Position numbers and translations under genes: made by a program. The notes under the pieces are model-generated. The model searched no databases, was not told the DNA's origin, and saw nothing but the letters and a program-made list of their open reading frames with translations. A stretch of DNA of 64,000 nucleotides, from positions 2,220,001-2,284,000 of the forward strand of contig NZ_CP127165.1 in the NCBI RefSeq assembly GCF_030264275.1, given 5' to 3'. Source of the DNA: Marivivens sp. LCG002 (GTDB lineage Bacteria; Pseudomonadota; Alphaproteobacteria; Rhodobacterales; Rhodobacteraceae). This document shows, one piece after another, positions 17,683-25,786 of the stretch (its first letter is position 1; each line of letters starts with the position of its first letter).

Positions 17683-17854
17683 CCATCCCGTCCCCAAACC
17701 TTACAAAGGATCGAACGCCGACGCCCGAAGACTTGATTTCGCGATCTGCGACTGCTGCAGTTTCGCCAAGGCAGACAGCCAATTCGGGCAAGTCGTTCTG
17801 AGCTGCGAAATTCTGTAGGTCCGCGAGGACGTCGAGTATCCATTTGTTTCCCAT
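17645..17854 (-). CDS. Small conserved-looking protein upstream of luxR
   Basis: 69-residue soluble protein beginning MGNKWILDVLADLQNFAAQN, with no signal peptide or membrane segment. An AAGAGG ribosome site lies 6 bp before the ATG, which supports translation. The ORF overlaps the luxR start by 38 bp, giving coupled translation. I recall similar short proteins with a KWILDVLADL start in other Rhodobacteraceae, but cannot verify this here. Its function is unknown. A leader or modulator role in quorum sensing is only an inference from position. Confidence 0.6.
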   Translation of the reverse strand: MGNKWILDVLADLQNFAAQNDLPELAVCLGETAAVADREIKSSGVGVRSFVRFGDGMDARRLSSEAGAS

Positions 17855-17875
17855 GACAAGCCTCTTCAGGAATGG

Positions 17876-17890
17876 TTAACGAAGTGTTAA
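17876..17890. promoter_or_regulatory. Candidate CtrA binding site before the quorum-sensing operon
   Basis: TTAACGAAGTGTTAA is a perfect TTAA-N7-TTAA, the classic full CtrA box, embedded in a GTTAAC-N5-GTTAAC repeat. It lies 22-36 bp upstream of the small ORF that heads the luxR-luxI operon. Confidence 0.55.
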
Positions 17891-17960
17891 CAACCTATAG
17901 TAGCATCCCTTGCGGTGCAAAATTACCCACGAATTTGATCCCCCCATTTTTGGGGAGGTC

Positions 17961-17995
17961 GAAAAGCAAAGCGCGGACCGATGGCCCGCGCTTTT
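17961..17995 (-). terminator. Terminator of ccr
   Basis: Read on the minus strand, a GCGCGG/CCGCGC stem with a 9-nt loop extends by AAA/TTT pairs and is followed by TTTGCTTTTC. It lies 24 bp after the ccr stop. An unrelated CCCCC-ATTTTT-GGGG hairpin sits just beyond it. Confidence 0.65.
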
Positions 17996-18014
17996 CCGAT
18001 CTTTCGATCTCTTC

Positions 18015-19304
18015 TTACTTTTTCGACTTCTCGAACGCGTCTTCAAAGGTGCGAAGCCCCATTTCAGGCGATTGGACCAGAACGGCCATGTTGCCGGGCT
18101 TGTGTTGGTTCTTGCGCATTTTTGTATGGGCCGCGGGAATTTCTTCCCAAGTGAAGCACTCCGACATGCAAGGATCAAGGCGACGCTCGATCATCAGCTG
18201 GTTGGCCTGCGACGCCTGCTTGAGGTTGGCAAAGTGGCTCCCCTGAACGCGCTTCTGGTGCATCCAGAGATAGCGCACGTCGAAGGTCAGGTTATAGCCG
18301 GTGGTGCCTGCACAGATCACAACCATGCCGCCGCGCTTCACGACAAACACAGACACCGGGAAGGTCGATTCACCGGGGTGTTCGAACACCATATCGACGT
18401 TATTGCCTTTGCCGGTGATGTCCCAGATCGCTTTGCCGAATTTACGGGTCTCGTTGAACCAAGCCTTGTACTCGGGCGTGTTCACCGTGGGCATCTGGCC
18501 CCAGCAATTGAAGTCGTTGCGGTTGATGACGCCTTTGGCCCCGAGGGACATGACAAAGTCGCGCTTGCTCTCATCGCTGATCACACCGATCGCATTCGCG
18601 CCTGCGGTATTGATCAACTGGATCGCATAGGACCCAAGACCACCCGACGCGCCCCAAACCAGAACGTTCTGACCGGGCTTGAGCTCATGCGGCTTGTGAC
18701 CGAAGAGCATGCGGTAAGCGGTTGCGAGGGTCAACGTGTAGCACGCCGACTCTTCCCATGTCTGGTGACGCGGGCGGTGCATGAGCTGTTGGGACTGCAC
18801 ACAGGTGAACTGGGCGAAGGAGCCGTCGGGGGTCTCATAGCCCCAGATCCGCTGCGACGGCGAGAACATCGGATCACCGCCATTGCACTCTTCATCGTCA
18901 CCATCATCTTGATTGCAGTGGATCACGACTTCGTCGCCGACTTTCCAGCGCTTGACCTTATCCCCTACGGCCCAGACGATCCCCGCGGCATCAGAACCAG
19001 CGATGTGGAACGGGGCGCCGTGAACGTCGAAGGGGCTGATTGGAATGCCGAGACCTGCCCAGACCCCGTTATAGTTCACACCTGCCGCCATCACCATAAC
19101 AAGCACTTCGTGGCTATCAGGCTTGGGGGTGTCGACGACTTCGACCTCAAAGGCCTTCTCGGGTTCACCATGACGCTCGCGGCGGATCGTCCAAGCATAC
19201 ATCGACTTGGGAACAAATCCGAGCGGAGGCATTTCGCCCACTTCGTAAAGGTCCTTTTCGGGTGCGGTATAGGTCAGAACGTCCGGTTTCTGATCAAGGG
19301 CCAT
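18015..19304 (-). CDS. ccr: Crotonyl-CoA carboxylase/reductase
   Basis: 429-residue medium-chain dehydrogenase/reductase, full length for Ccr. It catalyses NADPH-dependent reductive carboxylation of crotonyl-CoA to ethylmalonyl-CoA, the defining step of the ethylmalonyl-CoA pathway of acetyl-CoA assimilation. Features seen are the N-terminal FVPKSMYAWTIRRERHG, the Rossmann motif VLVWGASGGLGSYAIQLI (about residues 218-235) and an extended C-terminal region IPAAHTKMRKNQHKPGNMAV (Ccr type). ecm is nearby and mch/mcl2 follow at 29-31.5 kb. A palindromic element lies 30 bp upstream of the start. Confidence 0.96.
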   Translation of the reverse strand: MALDQKPDVLTYTAPEKDLYEVGEMPPLGFVPKSMYAWTIRRERHGEPEKAFEVEVVDTPKPDSHEVLVMVMAAGVNYNGVWAGLGIPISPFDVHGAPFHIAGSDAAGIVWAVGDKVKRWKVGDEVVIHCNQDDGDDEECNGGDPMFSPSQRIWGYETPDGSFAQFTCVQSQQLMHRPRHQTWEESACYTLTLATAYRMLFGHKPHELKPGQNVLVWGASGGLGSYAIQLINTAGANAIGVISDESKRDFVMSLGAKGVINRNDFNCWGQMPTVNTPEYKAWFNETRKFGKAIWDITGKGNNVDMVFEHPGESTFPVSVFVVKRGGMVVICAGTTGYNLTFDVRYLWMHQKRVQGSHFANLKQASQANQLMIERRLDPCMSECFTWEEIPAAHTKMRKNQHKPGNMAVLVQSPEMGLRTFEDAFEKSKK

Positions 19305-19333
19305 CTCGTGTCTCCATCGTCAAATCGTTGGTT

Positions 19334-19352
19334 TTCGCCGCAATGCAGAATC
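19334..19352. promoter_or_regulatory. Ethylmalonyl-CoA pathway palindromic element, ccr copy
   Basis: TTCGCCGCAATGCAGAATC matches the palindrome TTTGCYGCAWTGCRGCAAA with four outer mismatches. The core GCCGCAATGCAG (19337-19348) is identical to the copy upstream of mcl2. It lies 30-48 bp upstream of the ccr start. Confidence 0.6.
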
Positions 19353-19453
19353 GCGGTGTTACCTATTTGTAAGAGACGAGCGAGTAACTTTGCAACTGCT
19401 ACTAAGGTATTTTTGTAATTTTATTACCGAGCAAACGCAGAAAATACGTCTGT

Positions 19454-20806
19454 TTATGCTGCAAGTGCATTAAAATAATGGGAAATCGACGCAGAGTAGA
19501 AGCTCAGAATCTTTTCCGCTTCGGGCGCGACGACCAGTTTTTGACCATCTTCTGTGACCAAGCCCCGCTCCGCCAAGAGCTCGAGCGCATCCGTTACCAT
19601 CTTGGCAGCGGTCCGACTCGGCGCTTTTGCGCCCTTCTCGACGAGCATAGTGACCATGCTCTCGACATCGCGCACCAAGGCAAGCCGATCCCGTTGCCCG
19701 CCCAAAAGAGCGCGCGCGACAAGAGGAACGGGAACGAGCGGGGTATTTGCCGAAATACGGGCCATCAAAAGCTCTGCGACAGCTTCGGGTGTGTCGTCCT
19801 TGATGGACCAAAGGCTCGTCGGTTCACCGAATTCGACAGCAGCGGTGCCGAACCCTTTGAACCGGAATGTCAGCATCTGGACAAGATGCGCGCCGACACC
19901 CCAGAGCACCTTCCAGATCGGGGCGCGGAAACGTCTCTTGCCGGAAAGCCGCGCATCAATCAGAACCCGATCTTCGAGCACGCGGTCGTAATTGAGCGAC
20001 ACCGGAACAAAGATCACCTCGCGTCCGGATTCCTTGGCAGCCGTGATGATATAGCTCAAGAGACCCAGTTTCGGAGCACCGATCGTGCCGTCGAGACTGA
20101 GCCCGCCTTCGGGGAAAATCGCCTGCGTTTCGCCGCCTTCGACCGCAAATTTCACATAGCGCGACAGGACCTTGCGATAGAGCGGCCCCAAAGATTTGCG
20201 CCGGATGAAATAAGCTCCCATCATGCGGATCAATCCGGACAAAGGCCATATCCGCGCCCACTCGCCCACCGCGTAGGATACGGTTCCTGCGGTGCTCGTC
20301 AGATAAGTGATAAGCACATAGTCCATATTGGATCGATGGTTCATGACAAAGACCACCGAGGCATCGGGATGGATCTTTTCGATCTTGTCACGATCAAAGG
20401 CGCCGATGCGGACATGATACAAGAGCTTGGTCAACCACGCAGAAAGCCTTGCCCCGATCGTGAAATACATGGTCGCGGAAAACGAAGGCACGATCTCGCG
20501 GGCATAGCGCGTGGCGCGTTCAAAGGCGACGTTCTCGGGGATACCCTCGGAGCGCGCCTCTTCGAAAACGGCAGCTGTCACTTCGGGGTCATAAACCAGC
20601 CTCTGGATCATGTCATAGCGCCGCGCAAGCTTGAAGGGCTGGATCGGACGCGTCAGCCTCTGGTTCAGTCGCGCTACGGCTTTTTCCATTCTCCGACGAA
20701 AGAACCATCGCACGGATGGAAACAGGAAATGCGAAGCGAAAGTCACTCCCGCAAAAACCAGAATGAGAAGCAGAAGCCAGAGCGGGACAGATACCGTTTG
20801 TGTCAT
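19454..20806 (-). CDS. Glycerol-3-phosphate / lysophosphatidate acyltransferase-like protein
   Basis: 450-residue PlsB/PlsC-superfamily acyltransferase. One membrane segment lies at about residues 6-30. The acyltransferase blocks are block I NHRSNMD (HxxxxD variant), block II GAYFIRRKSLGPLYRKV, block III IFPEGGLSLDGTIG and block IV VPVSLNYDRVLED. The late blocks resemble PlsB/GPAT rather than small PlsC. It is likely a phospholipid-synthesis acyltransferase using glycerol-3-phosphate or its 1-acyl form. I chose the ATG with the hydrophobic N-terminus; a 25-residue upstream extension is possible. It lies between ccr and ecm, divergent from ecm, with no metabolic link evident. Confidence 0.82.
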   Translation of the reverse strand: MTQTVSVPLWLLLLILVFAGVTFASHFLFPSVRWFFRRRMEKAVARLNQRLTRPIQPFKLARRYDMIQRLVYDPEVTAAVFEEARSEGIPENVAFERATRYAREIVPSFSATMYFTIGARLSAWLTKLLYHVRIGAFDRDKIEKIHPDASVVFVMNHRSNMDYVLITYLTSTAGTVSYAVGEWARIWPLSGLIRMMGAYFIRRKSLGPLYRKVLSRYVKFAVEGGETQAIFPEGGLSLDGTIGAPKLGLLSYIITAAKESGREVIFVPVSLNYDRVLEDRVLIDARLSGKRRFRAPIWKVLWGVGAHLVQMLTFRFKGFGTAAVEFGEPTSLWSIKDDTPEAVAELLMARISANTPLVPVPLVARALLGGQRDRLALVRDVESMVTMLVEKGAKAPSRTAAKMVTDALELLAERGLVTEDGQKLVVAPEAEKILSFYSASISHYFNALAA

Positions 20807-20847
20807 GTGGGGAACCTGACAGGTAAATGCCCATCGGTAAATAGTCT

Positions 20848-20866
20848 CACGCCGCAACGCAGCGAA
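20848..20866. promoter_or_regulatory. Ethylmalonyl-CoA pathway palindromic element, ecm copy
   Basis: The sequence around GCCGCAACGCAG (20851-20862) differs from the ccr and mcl2 cores by one base. It lies 78-96 bp upstream of ecm, in the divergent interval with the acyltransferase gene. A second inverted repeat, GGTTGC-N16-GCAACC (20897-20924), lies between it and the ecm start. Confidence 0.5.
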
Positions 20867-20943
20867 TTGACAAGGACGCAAAGTTTCCGTTAGGCAGGTT
20901 GCAACGAAATTTTATTGCGCAACCAGATTCCGGAGTTATTGCT

Positions 20944-22908
20944 ATGTCGCAGCCGCAGAAAGATCGCCCTTGGCTTTTCCGCACCTATGCGGGCCACTCC
21001 ACCGCCAAGGCTTCAAACGCGCTCTATCGTGGCAACCTCGCCAAGGGACAAACGGGTCTTTCGGTGGCTTTCGACCTTCCGACCCAGACGGGATATGACA
21101 GCGACCATCGCCTTGCACGCGGCGAAGTCGGCAAAGTCGGTGTGCCCGTGTGCCATCTGGGGGATATGCGCACCCTGTTTGCGGACATCCCGCTTGAGCA
21201 GATGAACACCTCGATGACCATCAACGCGACGGCGCCTTGGCTTCTTGCGCTCTATATCGCCGTGGCCGAAGAACAGGGCGCTGATATTTCTGCGCTCCAA
21301 GGCACCGTCCAGAACGACATCATCAAAGAATACCTCAGCCGTGGCACCTATATCTGCCCGCCCGCACCGTCGTTGCGGATGATCACGGACGTTGCCGCCT
21401 ATACGCGCGAGCATCTGCCGAAATGGAACCCGATGAACGTTTGTTCGTATCACCTCCAAGAAGCAGGCGCGACGCCCGAGCAGGAGTTGGCTTTTGCCTT
21501 GGCAACAGCGACCGCGGTTCTCGACGATCTCAAGGGCAAAGTCCCTGCCGAGCACTTCGGCAATATGGTCGGACGTATCTCTTTCTTTGTGAACGCAGGC
21601 ATCCGCTTTGTCACCGAGATGTGCAAGATGCGCGCGTTCGTCGAGCTCTGGGACGAGATTTGCCAAGAGCGCTATGACGTCGAAGATCCCAAGATGCGCC
21701 GCTTCCGTTATGGCGTGCAGGTGAACAGCCTCGGACTCACGGAGCCACAGCCCGAGAACAACGTCTATCGCATCCTGATCGAGATGCTGGCCGTGACCCT
21801 GTCCAAGAACGCACGTGCCCGCGCTGTGCAGCTTCCTGCATGGAACGAAGCGCTTGGCTTGCCCCGCCCATGGGACCAACAGTGGTCGCTCCGTATGCAG
21901 CAAATCCTCGCCTACGAGACCGATCTTCTCGAATACGACGATCTCTTCGACAACAACCCCGCTGTGGATCGCAAGGTCGCGGCGCTCAAGGAAGGCGCAC
22001 GCCAAGAGCTTGCCCAAATCGACGGAATGGGCGGCGCAGTCAATGCGATCGAATATATGAAGTCGCGTCTTGTTGAATCGAATGCCGAGCGTATCGGTAA
22101 CATCGAAACGGGCGAGACGATCGTCGTCGGCGTGAACAAGTGGCAAAACGGCGAGCCTTCTCCGCTGACTGCTGGCGATGACGCGATCATGGTCTCTGAT
22201 CCCGAGGCCGAGGCCGATCAGATTGCCCGACTTGCGGCATGGAAGGCGGGACGCGATGCAGCCGCTGTCGCTCAGGCTCTGACCGAGCTCAAAGCCGCCG
22301 CGCTAAACGGCACGAACATCATGATCCCGTCCATCGCATGTGCCAAAGCGGGCGTCACAACGGGCGAATGGGCAGAGGAAATCCGCTCGGTGTTTGGCCA
22401 GTATCGCGCTCCGACGGGTGTCTCGCGCAATCCTTCGAACCGGACAGAGGGACTTGACGACATTCGCGCGCGCGTCGATGCCGCTTCGTCCCGCCTTGGC
22501 CGCCGCCTCAAGTTCCTTGTCGGTAAACCCGGTCTTGACGGTCACTCGAACGGTGCAGAGCAGATTGCCGCCCGTGCTCGCGACTGTGGAATGGATATCA
22601 CCTATGAAGGTATTCGCCTGACACCCGAAGAAATCGTTGATGCGGCACAAAAAGAAGATGCGCATGTCATCGGGCTTTCGATCCTTTCGGGATCGCATAT
22701 CCCGCTCATTGGCGAAGTGATGGAAAGACTTCGGGAAAAGAACCTGAATATCCCTGTGGTGGCGGGCGGAATTATCCCCGAAGACGATGCCGCAAAACTT
22801 CGTGCAATCGGTGTTGCACGTGTCTATACGCCCAAAGATTTTGAATTAAATCGGATAATGGAAGACATTGTCACGATTGTAGATCCGCCGGAAATTGCGG
22901 CTGAATAA
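20944..22908 (+). CDS. ecm: Ethylmalonyl-CoA mutase
   Basis: 654-residue coenzyme B12-dependent mutase (formerly MeaA) converting ethylmalonyl-CoA to methylsuccinyl-CoA. The N-terminal substrate-binding barrel (about 1-510) has FRTYAGHSTAKASNALYRGN and TGLSVAFDLPTQTGYDSDH. The C-terminal B12 domain (about 520-654) has GKPGLDGHSNGAEQIA, with the cobalt-binding DxHxxG, and IIPEDDAAKLRAIGVARVYT. The length matches single-chain Ecm rather than MCM (about 710). The ATG with GGAG 8 bp upstream was chosen over an upstream in-frame start. Adjacent to ccr as in other ethylmalonyl-CoA organisms. Confidence 0.96.
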   Translation: MSQPQKDRPWLFRTYAGHSTAKASNALYRGNLAKGQTGLSVAFDLPTQTGYDSDHRLARGEVGKVGVPVCHLGDMRTLFADIPLEQMNTSMTINATAPWLLALYIAVAEEQGADISALQGTVQNDIIKEYLSRGTYICPPAPSLRMITDVAAYTREHLPKWNPMNVCSYHLQEAGATPEQELAFALATATAVLDDLKGKVPAEHFGNMVGRISFFVNAGIRFVTEMCKMRAFVELWDEICQERYDVEDPKMRRFRYGVQVNSLGLTEPQPENNVYRILIEMLAVTLSKNARARAVQLPAWNEALGLPRPWDQQWSLRMQQILAYETDLLEYDDLFDNNPAVDRKVAALKEGARQELAQIDGMGGAVNAIEYMKSRLVESNAERIGNIETGETIVVGVNKWQNGEPSPLTAGDDAIMVSDPEAEADQIARLAAWKAGRDAAAVAQALTELKAAALNGTNIMIPSIACAKAGVTTGEWAEEIRSVFGQYRAPTGVSRNPSNRTEGLDDIRARVDAASSRLGRRLKFLVGKPGLDGHSNGAEQIAARARDCGMDITYEGIRLTPEEIVDAAQKEDAHVIGLSILSGSHIPLIGEVMERLREKNLNIPVVAGGIIPEDDAAKLRAIGVARVYTPKDFELNRIMEDIVTIVDPPEIAAE

Positions 22909-22952
22909 ATTCTTCTGGATTTATTCGCATTAATTGAATTATGAATTGCAAA

Positions 22953-22974
22953 CCGCTCGACATTCGTCGGGCGG
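22953..22974 (+). other. Hairpin between ecm and the H-NS gene
   Basis: Arms CCGCTCGAC and GTCGGGCGG (one G-T pair) with a 4-nt ATTC loop, in an AT-rich interval. It lacks a T tract. It may be a weak ecm terminator or part of the downstream leader. Confidence 0.4.
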
Positions 22975-23001
22975 AGCAATTTGTTTCAATTGGAGACTTA
23001 A

Positions 23002-23319
23002 ATGCAGTTTGATCTCGACAATATGTCGCGCAGCGAACTCGAACACCTTCGTGCCGCTGTTGAAAAAGCAATTAAATCCGTCGACGTTCGCGAATTGCAA
23101 AAAGCACGTGAAGCGGCCGAACGTGCTGCGGCCGAACATGGTTTTACCCTTGCCGAACTCACCAGTGGTGCAAAGGGACGCAAAGCTTCGGGCCCGTCCA
23201 AAGCGAAATACCGCAATCCTGCAGATGGATCGCAAACGTGGTCTGGTCGTGGCCGCAAGCCGCAATGGATCAAGGACGCCGAACAGGCTGGCACCGATAT
23301 CGAAAGCTTTGCGATTTAA
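23002..23319 (+). CDS. H-NS family nucleoid protein, HvrA type
   Basis: 105 residues. The N-terminal coiled-coil oligomerisation region (about 1-50) is rich in Leu, Glu and Ala. A flexible linker follows, then a C-terminal DNA-binding domain KYRNPADGSQTWSGRGRKPQ (key part W-GRGRKPQW, about 72-93). This AT-hook-like motif binds AT-rich DNA. HvrA-type proteins in Rhodobacterales are small H-NS homologues acting as silencers or as light and photosynthesis regulators; the target here is unknown. Preceded by an unusually AT-rich leader. The stop overlaps the convergent gene by 4 bp. Confidence 0.9.
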   Translation: MQFDLDNMSRSELEHLRAAVEKAIKSVDVRELQKAREAAERAAAEHGFTLAELTSGAKGRKASGPSKAKYRNPADGSQTWSGRGRKPQWIKDAEQAGTDIESFAI

Positions 23320-23843
23320 TAATCGCCGAGCTTGCGCAAAAGCGCGTCTCGAGAATACCGAAGGGCAATATACCCGTCGGCCCCTTTTACGAAATTGGGG
23401 GCGACGGGAAGACAGGCTGCCCCACATAATTGCCTGACTTCCATTCTATTCGAATCCACGAACCAAAATCGGCCACCTGGTGTAGAGATATATCCGTTCA
23501 CGCGTTCGGACCGATCTCCGTCCAAATCAATGTCACTCGGCACTTCGCTAATGTATTCGGGGTCAAATCCCCCGTGGGTGTGATAAGAAGCGGTCGGCGC
23601 AAAACCCAAAGGCAAGATCGGATTGCAGCTGGCAATATCTCCTCCGACCGCAGGCGTCGCAATAAGCTCGCCCTTTGAATTGTATCCGATATAGCCACAA
23701 AACTCTCTTTGTTTGGCGAATGATTGCGCCTGAAGTGCGCTGAGTGTTTTTTTGGCAAGCAGAATTTCTTCGGTGCTTTGGCCGGCAAGACCCGTCCCGA
23801 ATGCCGCGAAAAATCCTGTAATTATTGAGAAAAAGAGCCGCAT
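23316..23843 (-). CDS. Secreted DUF4329-like protein with JAB-type metal motif
   Basis: 175 residues from the ATG at a clear signal peptide (about residues 1-20, MRLFFSIITGFFAAF then GLAGQ). The body resembles DUF4329: EFCGYIGYNSKGELIATP, then SYHTHGGF followed by SEVPSDIDLD and later GRFWFVDSN. The H-x-H...S-x-x-D spacing is that of JAB/MPN isopeptidase-like metal sites, so a zinc hydrolase fold is possible (inference). Several cysteines suggest disulfides in the periplasm. Single gene, convergent with the H-NS gene. Confidence 0.65.
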   Translation of the reverse strand: MRLFFSIITGFFAAFGTGLAGQSTEEILLAKKTLSALQAQSFAKQREFCGYIGYNSKGELIATPAVGGDIASCNPILPLGFAPTASYHTHGGFDPEYISEVPSDIDLDGDRSERVNGYISTPGGRFWFVDSNRMEVRQLCGAACLPVAPNFVKGADGYIALRYSRDALLRKLGDY

Positions 23844-23973
23844 TGACGGACTATCCACTTTGATCGGGTTCAGGGTCAATAGCCTTGCAGCACAGGGCGC
23901 AACGAATCCCTCTTACATAATTGCATAGATCGGATACCCATCAACTTATTGGGGAAACTTGAAAGATTCGGCT

Positions 23974-24585
23974 ATGTCCAAACAAATCCTTTTCGTTGCC
24001 GCCTTGGGAGCGCTGGCAGCCTGTAGCGGGACCGCGGGGTATCAAGGCGAGGCAACCGTCACAAAGTTCTTTGTTCCGAACAGCGACGGCACCTTCAGCA
24101 TAGATTTCGCGCAGTCCTCTCGTAAGCAATACAAAGACGCGGATGGCGACGGCTATGCCTTTGTTGGGGGGGCGGTTGAAAACGAAGGGTTTCTAGCGGT
24201 TGCGGGTATTCTGCCGCAAACGACCGTCGACGTCCCTGTTTCGGCCAAAGTAGACTATACAGGCCGTTACAATATGATCAGCATCGAAGAGATCACCTTG
24301 TATGACAGCGGCTATATTTACGGCCTTCCCAATGAACGCACAGGCGCGTTGACTGGCACTGCGGATTTCGCGGCAAAGACCTTCAAAGCCAACTCCCAGA
24401 ACGGGCTTAGCCTCAGTGGCAGCATTTCAGGGACCGATGTTTCGGGCACGATGACGTACAAGGATACGGTCAGCGGCGAGTTCAAGGCCTTGGCGGGTCA
24501 GGACAAAGCGGTCGGCGCCTTTCACGGCAAGAGCAGCAACAGCGACCAGATGGTTGCAGGCGGCTTCAATATCGTTGCGAACTGA
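23974..24585 (+). CDS. Surface-type lipoprotein with TbpB-like beta-barrel repeat
   Basis: 203 residues. The lipobox LAACSG places the lipidated Cys at about residue 17. The C-terminal half (about 120-203) reads GALTGTADFAAKTFKANSQN (key part TGTADFAAKTF), later SGSISGTDVSGTM and VGAFHGKSSNSDQMVAGGF. This is the pattern of the small beta-barrel of transferrin-binding-protein-like and Slam-exported lipoproteins (GxFxGxxAxEVAGxF type). The exact ligand is unknown, and no TonB receptor or Slam gene lies nearby. A strong hairpin terminator follows. Confidence 0.65.
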   Translation: MSKQILFVAALGALAACSGTAGYQGEATVTKFFVPNSDGTFSIDFAQSSRKQYKDADGDGYAFVGGAVENEGFLAVAGILPQTTVDVPVSAKVDYTGRYNMISIEEITLYDSGYIYGLPNERTGALTGTADFAAKTFKANSQNGLSLSGSISGTDVSGTMTYKDTVSGEFKALAGQDKAVGAFHGKSSNSDQMVAGGFNIVAN

Positions 24586-24586
24586 A

Positions 24587-24614
24587 AAAAGGGCGCCGCA
24601 ACGGGCGCCCTTTT
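24587..24614. terminator. Bidirectional terminator between lipoprotein gene and sdhB
   Basis: AAAAGGGCGCC-N6-GGCGCCCTTTT forms an 11-bp stem, A-rich on the left and T-rich on the right, so it works in both directions. It lies between two convergent genes. Confidence 0.85.
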
Positions 24615-24635
24615 CCAAAAGCAAAATCCGAAATC

Positions 24636-25415
24636 TTAGACGACGCGCTCGACCATCATCTTCTTGATGTGCGAGATTGCCTCGGCGGGGTTAAGACCCT
24701 TGGGGCACGTCTTGGCACAGTTCATGATGGTGTGGCAGCGATAGAGCTTGAACGGATCTTCCAGCGCATCGAGACGCTCGCCCGTGGCCTCGTCGCGGCT
24801 GTCGATGATCCAGCGGTAAGCATGAAGGAGCGCAGCCGGTCCAAGGTATTTGTCCGAGTTCCACCAGTAGCTCGGACAAGAGGTCGAGCAGGATGCACAC
24901 ATCACGCATTCATAAAGACCGTCGAGCTTCTTGCGATCCTCAATCGACTGTTTCCATTCCTTGGCGGGACGGTTGGTCTTGGTTTCGAGCCACGGCATGA
25001 TCGACGCGTGCTGCGCATAGAAATGCGTCAGATCGGGGATAAGATCCTTGACCACAGGCATATGCGGAAGCGGATAGATCTTCACGTCGCCCTTGATCTC
25101 GTCCATGCCATAGATACAGGCCAGCGTGTTGCGCCCGTCGATGTTCATGGCGCACGAGCCGCAAATACCCTCGCGGCAGGAACGGCGGAAGGTCAGCGTC
25201 GGGTCAATCTCGTTCTTGATCTTGATCAGCGCGTCGAGAACCATCGGCCCGCAGTTGTCCATATCGACGAAATAGGTGTCGATCCGCGGGTTCTTTCCGT
25301 CATCGGGGCTCCAGCGATAGATCTGGAATTTGCGGACGTTCTTTGCCCCTTCGGGCTTGGGCCAAGTCTTGCCGACCGTCATACGGCTGTTCTTGGGGAG
25401 AGAGAATTGAACCAT
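24636..25415 (-). CDS. sdhB: Succinate dehydrogenase iron-sulfur subunit
   Basis: 259 residues. Three cluster motifs are present: the [2Fe-2S] loop [13 protein letters not shown] with a later Cys, and the ferredoxin-like [16 protein letters not shown] and [17 protein letters not shown] for [4Fe-4S] and [3Fe-4S]. It passes electrons from SdhA to the quinone site formed with SdhC and SdhD. It is the last gene of the sdh operon. It is separated from sdhA by two small lipoprotein genes, which is unusual compared with the contiguous sdhCDAB order. Confidence 0.97.
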   Translation of the reverse strand: MVQFSLPKNSRMTVGKTWPKPEGAKNVRKFQIYRWSPDDGKNPRIDTYFVDMDNCGPMVLDALIKIKNEIDPTLTFRRSCREGICGSCAMNIDGRNTLACIYGMDEIKGDVKIYPLPHMPVVKDLIPDLTHFYAQHASIMPWLETKTNRPAKEWKQSIEDRKKLDGLYECVMCASCSTSCPSYWWNSDKYLGPAALLHAYRWIIDSRDEATGERLDALEDPFKLYRCHTIMNCAKTCPKGLNPAEAISHIKKMMVERVV

Positions 25416-25433
25416 AGCTCAGGCTCCTACTGA

Positions 25434-25769
25434 TTAGCTTTGCGTGAGCTTCGACGCCGCGCATGCGGTGGTCGAGTCACGGGCCAGAATTCGGGAAACC
25501 AAGGCGTTCGTATCCGCCGTGGGGTTCAGTCTTGCAGCAGCGAGCGTGGAAAGCTCGTCTGCGGTCGCGTGGGTGATGATACAGTCCGCCATCACGCTCT
25601 GGATCGCGGCAGGCATCAAAGCGCCTTGCACCTCGGTCGAAGCGACAATCGCCGTCACGGTCGAGGTTGCATCGAAGGTCGGATCATAGGCAGGCGCATC
25701 CACAGCAGCGGTCTGGGTGCATGCGACCAGCGTCGCAAAAGCAAAGGCGGAAACGGTGAAACGGATCAT
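25434..25769 (-). CDS. Small lipoprotein inside the sdh operon (first upstream of sdhB)
   Basis: 111 residues. A lipoprotein signal ends ATLVAC, so Cys17 would be lipidated and become the mature N-terminus. The mature part is Ala/Thr-rich and probably helical, with two further cysteines (near positions 68 and 104) that could form a disulfide. No known domain recognised. It lies 18 bp upstream of sdhB and 17 bp downstream of another lipoprotein gene. The start is the ATG directly before the signal; an in-frame ATG five codons upstream is possible. Confidence 0.65.
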   Translation of the reverse strand: MIRFTVSAFAFATLVACTQTAAVDAPAYDPTFDATSTVTAIVASTEVQGALMPAAIQSVMADCIITHATADELSTLAAARLNPTADTNALVSRILARDSTTACAASKLTQS

Positions 25770-25786
25770 ATCAATTCTCTCCAATC

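Noticed and set aside
17910-19418. 502-codon plus-strand frame opposite ccr
   Set aside because: Antisense of ccr, running through its terminator and promoter element.
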